A DNA stretch of 64,000 bases from NCBI RefSeq assembly GCF_937616625.2, contig NC_065571.1, forward strand, positions 41,136,651 to 41,200,650, written 5' to 3'. A program made the position numbers and the translations under genes. This DNA comes from Mercurialis annua. Lineage: Eukaryota > Streptophyta > Magnoliopsida > Malpighiales > Euphorbiaceae. How positions within the stretch are numbered: the first letter of the stretch is position 1; each line of letters opens with the position of its first letter. The notes beneath the pieces are model-generated. The model searched no databases and was not told the DNA's origin. It saw only the letters and a program-made list of their open reading frames with translations. This document shows positions 59,801-64,000 of this stretch, in pieces.

Positions 59801-62800
59801 GCCAGACATGAAGGTAACTGCTGCATCTCTTGTAATCCGCAATGTAGTTGTTTAATTTGTTTTGTGGAAATTTTTCTTGTAATTCTTGGTATAGATGTTT
59901 CTTAACCTGGTTATTACACTCTCCTAGATTTGATGGAGGGCTACAAAGCCATAGAATTGAACACGGAGGATCAGTCAAAGGGGGAAAGATCAATGTTGGC
60001 ACAATGTCAAGCAGTAGCTGATATGAAATTTACATATGTGGTATCGTGCCAGAAATATGGGATACACAAGCGATCTGGTGATGCTCGAGCACAGGATATA
60101 TTGAGGCTCATGACAAAGTAGGTTCAGATTAACTTATTATCTGAATAGCTGATACCTATAATATTGACCTCTGGATTTTTCTTCTTATTTGGTAGATATT
60201 CATCACTCCGTGTGGCATACATTGATGAGGTTGAAGTTACTAGCAAAGACAAATCCAAGAAGGATAACCAAAAAGTTTACTATTCTGCTCTCGTGAAGGC
60301 TGCATCACCCAAATCCATAGATTCTTCAGAGCCAGTGCAAAATTTGGATGAGGTAAACCCAGCTAGTTCAAAGTTTACCATTTGTTTGATTTTTTACAAG
60401 CAGCATACTTAATTGCGCAACAACATTCTTTCAAGCGAAGATGCTACGATTTGTGACCTTGAAGCTTGAAGCTTTTATTGCAGTTGTGCAATTTAACCAC
60501 CCTGCAAAAACCTTACAAATGATCCCTTTCTATTTTATTTTAAATTTTATCTGTATGCTCTTGATTTCTATTTATCATCTATCTAGTTAACATGTCTGAT
60601 AATAATAAAATGATCTTAAATCTTAATTGTAAACAAAGATTGTGAAAAATATTTACGTATATTATTAAATGGTGGTAAGTCACATATTTACACACAATGT
60701 TGCTGGAGTAAATAGGAAAGTTGACTAGTTAATTCCTATGATTAAGCCTATAATTAAGTCTTATGTTAATTTACAGCTTTCATAATCACAAATTTATTTC
60801 ATAAGGCTAATATGAGCCATGAATTATACTATGCCTGACAAGTGCTGCTTCCAAGATGTTTTCTTGTTATGATTGAGAGGAGGTGAAGAGGTTACCAAGA
60901 AAAATAGTGAAGGTTACTTATAATAATTGGGGTACTGGTTGGAAATAGTCCATCCTATATCTCATCTAAGAGGCGTTTTTCTAAGATGATAGCCTGCAAT
61001 TTATATCCTAGGGAGGGTTGAAAAGATAGGACCTGCAGATTGTGATCAAGACGTTCTAAAATCTGGAAATTTGACTCAGGCTCTGAAAAACAAAGTTAGT
61101 AAGATTTTGCCAAACTGTATGTCTTAGTGTGCTTTCTACATCATCATACTGTTGGAGAGACGAGAAGTATGCAGGGAGGGGATAGTTGAGTCATACAAGT
61201 AGAATTGTTTTCTCTTGGGATTTGTGTGGGGTGGGGAATGCTCTCCTTATCTGTTCTCCATGTGATGAACATTTGTAATAGCTGTCTTCACGTACATAGG
61301 ATCTTTCTTTCCAAGTTTGAATTTTTTTGTCATCATAGTTAGCGAGGATGGATCTTACTATCTAATTTCTCTTTCAATAAATTGAAATGATTAAAAATGT
61401 TCTATTTGGAATTGTTTTATGTCCACTTACGTGTACTGTACACGATTTATCTAAATTCATTTTTTGGGAATGGTGTAATATTATTGAGTGTGAACTGTGA
61501 AAGCATATCCTTGTGATTGTTGTCATTGAATTGACAGATGATTTTCTTAGTTCTGCATGTTTCTCTCTGTATGGTTGCAGTTCAGCATTATTTATGATCT
61601 TGGTCTCTCCTGTTAACAGTCTTGCTTTCCTTGTACAGGTCATTTATCGAATAAAACTTCCTGGACCAGCCATCTTGGGTGAGGGAAAACCTGAAAACCA
61701 AAATCACGCTATTATTTTTACGCGTGGAGAAGGCTTACAAACTATAGATATGAACCAGGTTTATTACTTATAATATTTTCTTTCAATCCACTAAAAACAC
61801 TGGGAAATAGTGATGGCTAGAAATTGGGAGACACCATCTTTAACATATTGTTGGTTGGTGGTTCATAATTCTGTAGGATAATTACATGGAAGAAGCCTTA
61901 AAAATGAGGAATTTGCTGCAAGAATTTCTTAAAAAACATGATGGTGTGAGATTCCCTACAATTCTTGGACTTAGAGAGCATATATTTACGGGAAGGTACT
62001 TTGTTCTGAATGATGTATGCTACTTTCTTGTAAATATATAGGATGTATTATTGACTTCTCTTTATGTGGGTGCAGTGTTTCATCTCTTGCATGGTTTATG
62101 TCAAATCAAGAGACCAGTTTTGTGACTATAGGTCAGAGACTATTGGCCAACCCATTAAAGTAAGTTAACATTGCATGGTAAATTGTACTGTTCAACTCTT
62201 GTCTTTGATTCTTTGTAATTCTTTTTTTCTGGCTTGAAAGTTTGGGAAGACAACTGATGAAAAATAGTAGTCCAAGTCAATCATTTTGAGCTTTTATGCT
62301 ATAAAATACTCAGACGGAAAATAAGCTTAAGTGACTGTATTATGTGAAATGTAGCTGATTAAATCACGTAGGTAGAACACTTTTGATAAATGTCATGATT
62401 CCTGAAAATACCCAGTCCCTTCAGCTTTACTTTTCATAGCTAACAGTACGTGGTCAGTACAATCGGTCTGGTGCACTTCGTAAAGGTATGCATCCACCCA
62501 TTTGACCTACATGGAGATTTGTCTTCCAGACATATTTCTCATAGGTTGAAAGATATAAGGTAGATAATTTTTACATTGATATTTGGTAATTTGTGGAAGG
62601 ATATTGATTCAGGAAGATTTATTATGTAACTAATGTCATTTACATATTGCTAATAGGTTTTTCATTTGAGACCAACTCCGGTACTTGTTCTGAGATTATT
62701 TGGGCTTATTAGGAGAATTGAGAGCTAAATTTAATGTCTAATAGGGTTCCTATATTTATATTGATTCCACAAAGTTCAAGATTATTCTGTTTGTTGGTAT

Positions 62801-64000
62801 GACCTCCTTTTGGTGTTATCTTTATACAATTAACTCTAAATCGTAGACATATGCAATAATGTTAACTCATGTAGCTGCAATTTGAATGTGTGAAACATAG
62901 TTCTACTGCATATTGTTGTTTCTTAGATACAGCCATAGACTGCTGTTTACATCTTTTGTTAAATCTTATGTATTGAGCAGATATTTAAGTATAATAATGT
63001 GTCTTATGACGACTGCCTCCAATTTTCTTCATATATAGGGTTCGGTTCCATTACGGTCATCCAGATGTGTTTGATAGACTTTTTCACCTCACCAGAGGGG
63101 GTGTAAGTAAAGCTTCAAAGGTCATTAATTTGAGTGAAGATATATTTGCTGGTTTGTTCTCATGGATCTTTTGATTTATTTAATGCATGATCGGTTACTT
63201 CTGCCAAGTAACGTCTGCCTTCTGGCTTAATTTCAAGAGCAGGTTTCAATTCTACACTTCGTGAAGGCAATGTTACTCATCATGAATACATACAAGTGGG
63301 GAAGGGGAGGGATGTTGGGCTCAATCAGATTTCTATGTTTGAGGCCAAAATTGCTAATGGCAATGGCGAGCAGACTTTGAGTCGTGATATGTATCGGCTC
63401 GGACACCGTTTTGACTTTTTCCGAATGCTGTCTTGCTATTTCACCACAGTTGGTTTTTACTTCAGTACTCTGGTATGTTGCGAGTTTCCATTCTTATCTT
63501 AAGATTTTATATCTATGTGCAAGATGTTTTAGATACTAAATATTATCTTTTCCCCTTACAGGTAACTGTTCTCACTGTATATGTGTTCCTTTATGGCCGC
63601 CTTTATCTTGTTCTTAGCGGACTTGAACAAGGTTTAATTAGTCAGAAAGGAATTAGAGATAATAAACCCCTTCAGGTGGCTCTTGCTTCTCAATCGTTTG
63701 TTCAAATTGGAGTTTTAATGGCCTTGCCTATGCTGATGGAAATTGGTCTGGAAAGGGGTTTCCGAACTGCACTAAGTGAATTTATACTGATGCAATTACA
63801 ACTGGCACCAGTATTTTTCACATTTTCTCTTGGAACCAAGACACACTACTATGGAAGGACTTTGCTTCATGGAGGTGCAAAATACAGGCCTACAGGTCGA
63901 GGATTTGTGGTGTTCCATGCCAAGTTTGCTGAAAACTATAGGCTATATTCTCGAAGCCACTTTGTCAAGGGTATTGAGATGATGATTTTACTTGTGGTAT
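44814..64000 (+). CDS. CALS3: Callose synthase (1,3-beta-glucan synthase), CALS3/GSL12-like, 3' end beyond window
   Basis: Plasma-membrane enzyme polymerising UDP-glucose into callose at plasmodesmata and cell plates. Coding exons: 44814-45039, 46162-46262, 48065-48189, 48292-48385, 48536-48646, 48739-48855, 48965-49057, 49431-49522, 50431-50557, 50874-51011, 51101-51177, 51275-51368, 52393-52518, 52614-52731, 53376-53710, 53869-53921, 54008-54068, 55441-55522, 55603-55652, 55744-55830, 56418-56552, 56711-56805, 57214-57298, 57381-57541, 57642-57765, 57851-57951, 58030-58162, 58271-58422, 59308-59417, 59498-59623, 59745-59813, 59928-60117, 60196-60352, 61639-61758, 61877-61995, 62076-62159, 63039-63151, 63243-63472, 63562-64000. 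All 38 introns are GT-AG and phases agree, giving about 1683 open codons of a usual ~1950. Vta1-like N-terminus about 45-190; FKS1 domain about 325-445 ([19 protein letters not shown]); first membrane cluster from about 490; glucan synthase domain from about 1090 with [13 protein letters not shown] and YRPTGRGF (RxTG). An oddity is a ten-Gly tract near residue 12. CALS3 is favoured over CALS1/2 by the N-terminus and [10 protein letters not shown] loop; orthology is unproven. Confidence 0.95.
45473..45641. mobile_element. Mutator-type MITE in intron 1
   Basis: 169 bp with terminal inverted repeats of about 65 bp (GGGTGGCG at both ends; internal matching blocks acaattgata and ttttgacaaaat). The flanking 9-mers atttctttt (45464-45472) and atttctttc (45642-45650) match at 8 of 9, as expected for the 9-bp target duplication of MULEs. 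The bracketing intron sequence (45354-45430 and 45646-45722) is itself an older direct duplication. Confidence 0.85.
46508..47590. repeat. Compound minisatellite in intron 2 (76-bp and 273-bp units)
   Basis: The unit ttcaaatgatgaggtgatgg...tttatgagtgccttta recurs every 76 bp (starts 47058, 47134; 47344, 47420, 47496), with further copies near 46710, 46982 and 47268. A longer unit of about 273 bp beginning ggcaagtagtgtgtaagctt occurs at 46508 and 46781 and contains one 76-bp unit. The array makes up most of intron 2. Confidence 0.9.
49523..50430. other. Intron 8, with a diverged direct duplication
   Basis: The segment starting acattattttagttggtaaag near 49637 is repeated near 49930 with about 85-90% identity over roughly 150 bp (gaggaagtggagggagtt, gtcag.ctctcatctttgcc). 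Nothing else is recognised. Confidence 0.7.
52146..52277. repeat. Perfect 62-bp direct duplication in intron 12
   Basis: 52146-52207 and 52216-52277 are identical, separated by eight bases. The unit begins ggtttctagacaaggttcc and is a recent local duplication. Confidence 0.95.
53012..53302 (+). mobile_element. Miniature LTR retrotransposon (TRIM/SMART type) in intron 14, older copy
   Basis: Terminal repeats of 74 bp at 53012-53085 and 53229-53302 (TGTTG... to ...ttatttgac-a/g) are moderately diverged. The left one is followed by ttgtatctgagtc, a decayed initiator-Met primer site. Internal blocks (atcaaaaggtc, ggttctagtcctgg) parallel those of the element at 56852. Flanking pentamers gatat and attat match only partly. 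Confidence 0.75.
54139..54579. mobile_element. hAT-like non-autonomous element rich in CGGTT repeats, intron 17
   Basis: The ends are ttaggttgggcaaa (left) and, inverted at the right, ttaggggtgagcattcggccgg. Flanks tctaaacc and tctaaaga match at 6 of 8 with a one-base uncertainty. The interior is nearly all degenerate gaaccgaccg/ggttcggt units in both orientations. Similar sequence begins at 21713. Confidence 0.5.
54668..55270 (-). mobile_element. 3' end of a LINE retrotransposon (zf-RVT region), intron 17
   Basis: On the minus strand, shifted frames give [40 protein letters not shown] and [19 protein letters not shown]. These are the hallmark blocks of the zinc-binding RVT C-terminal domain of plant LINEs. 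The coding ends near 54790, and a short A-tail (T-run on the plus strand at 54666-54676) closes the 3' side. The 5' part is absent, as usual for LINE insertions. It is dead. Confidence 0.85.
55831..56417. other. Intron 20, nothing recognised
   Basis: AT-rich intron sequence with no repeat, transposon end or conserved ORF noticed. Confidence 0.6.
56852..57152 (+). mobile_element. Miniature LTR retrotransposon (TRIM/SMART type) in intron 22
   Basis: Total 301 bp. Terminal direct repeats of 70 bp at 56852-56921 and 57083-57152 (tgttaagatatgattattgt ... gttatttgaca). An intact initiator-Met primer site TGGTATCAGAGCC (56922-56934) follows the left repeat directly. There is no coding capacity. Flanking pentamers cttat and cttac match at 4 of 5. 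Size and layout fit the very small non-autonomous LTR elements described in plants as TRIM/SMART. Confidence 0.92.
58423..59307. other. Intron 28, nothing recognised
   Basis: AT-rich; no transposon ends or repeats were noticed apart from a short partial duplication of a tcaaggtgct/caggtgctgtgctt motif near 58815 and 58930. Confidence 0.5.
60353..61638. other. Intron 33, nothing recognised
   Basis: 1286 bp, the third-longest intron seen here after introns 2 and 17. I found no inverted or direct terminal repeats, primer site or conserved frame. Confidence 0.5.
62160..63038. other. Intron 36, nothing recognised
   Basis: 879 bp of AT-rich intron; no supported feature. Confidence 0.5.

Overview
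The window is nuclear DNA from a flowering plant, most likely a eudicot; the species cannot be named from sequence alone. The evidence is a long gene with many GT-AG introns encoding a plant callose synthase (44.8 kb to the right edge), preceded by about 42 kb of nested Ty3/gypsy LTR retrotransposons of plant lineages (Athila, Tat, and a third group with 2.7-3.0 kb LTRs ending in GGGTCRTGACA).

Left block (1-22,343) is an old transposon nest. A minus-strand gypsy element runs off the left edge: gag remnant 1-386, LTR 720-3419. It sits in a plus-strand LTR of related type (3420-6344). That LTR is itself inserted in the 3' LTR of a minus-strand Tat-like element, which shows a polypurine tract at 6726-6740, a gag remnant at 7178-12230 and a tRNA-Arg type primer site at 20287-20269. 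The gag is split by a solo LTR (8484-11453, target duplication gtagc). A decayed plus-strand Tat pol with two RNase H domains (12985-19795) lies inside the same element and is split by a second solo LTR (15212-18071, duplication agagc).

Middle block (22,344-40,994) is a young Athila-type element in tandem form: partial internal region - LTR (28307-29893) - complete internal region with an intact 1800-residue gag-pol - LTR (39406-40994). The 5.96 kb shared by the two internal regions is almost identical. The middle LTR appears to be a crossover chimera. Each internal copy also carries a second ORF (ATHILA ORF-1-like) downstream of pol, with its own TATA-box region.

Right block: a fragment of another transposon (40,995-41,967), an AT-rich intergenic and promoter region (41,968-44,813), then a CALS3-like callose synthase whose first 39 exons (about 1683 codons) are intact and leave the window still open. 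Its introns hold small insertions: a Mutator-type MITE, a 76-bp minisatellite, two miniature LTR elements (TRIM/SMART type), a hAT-like element and a LINE 3' end.

The most unusual signal is a set of dense clusters of short CpG-centred palindromes (for example GGTCTCGAACGAGACC and GGTGCACGCTCGTGCACC). They occur in LTRs of unrelated element families and also upstream of the Athila second ORF. A second curiosity is a 12-copy lysine-rich heptapeptide repeat at the end of the Tat-like gag.
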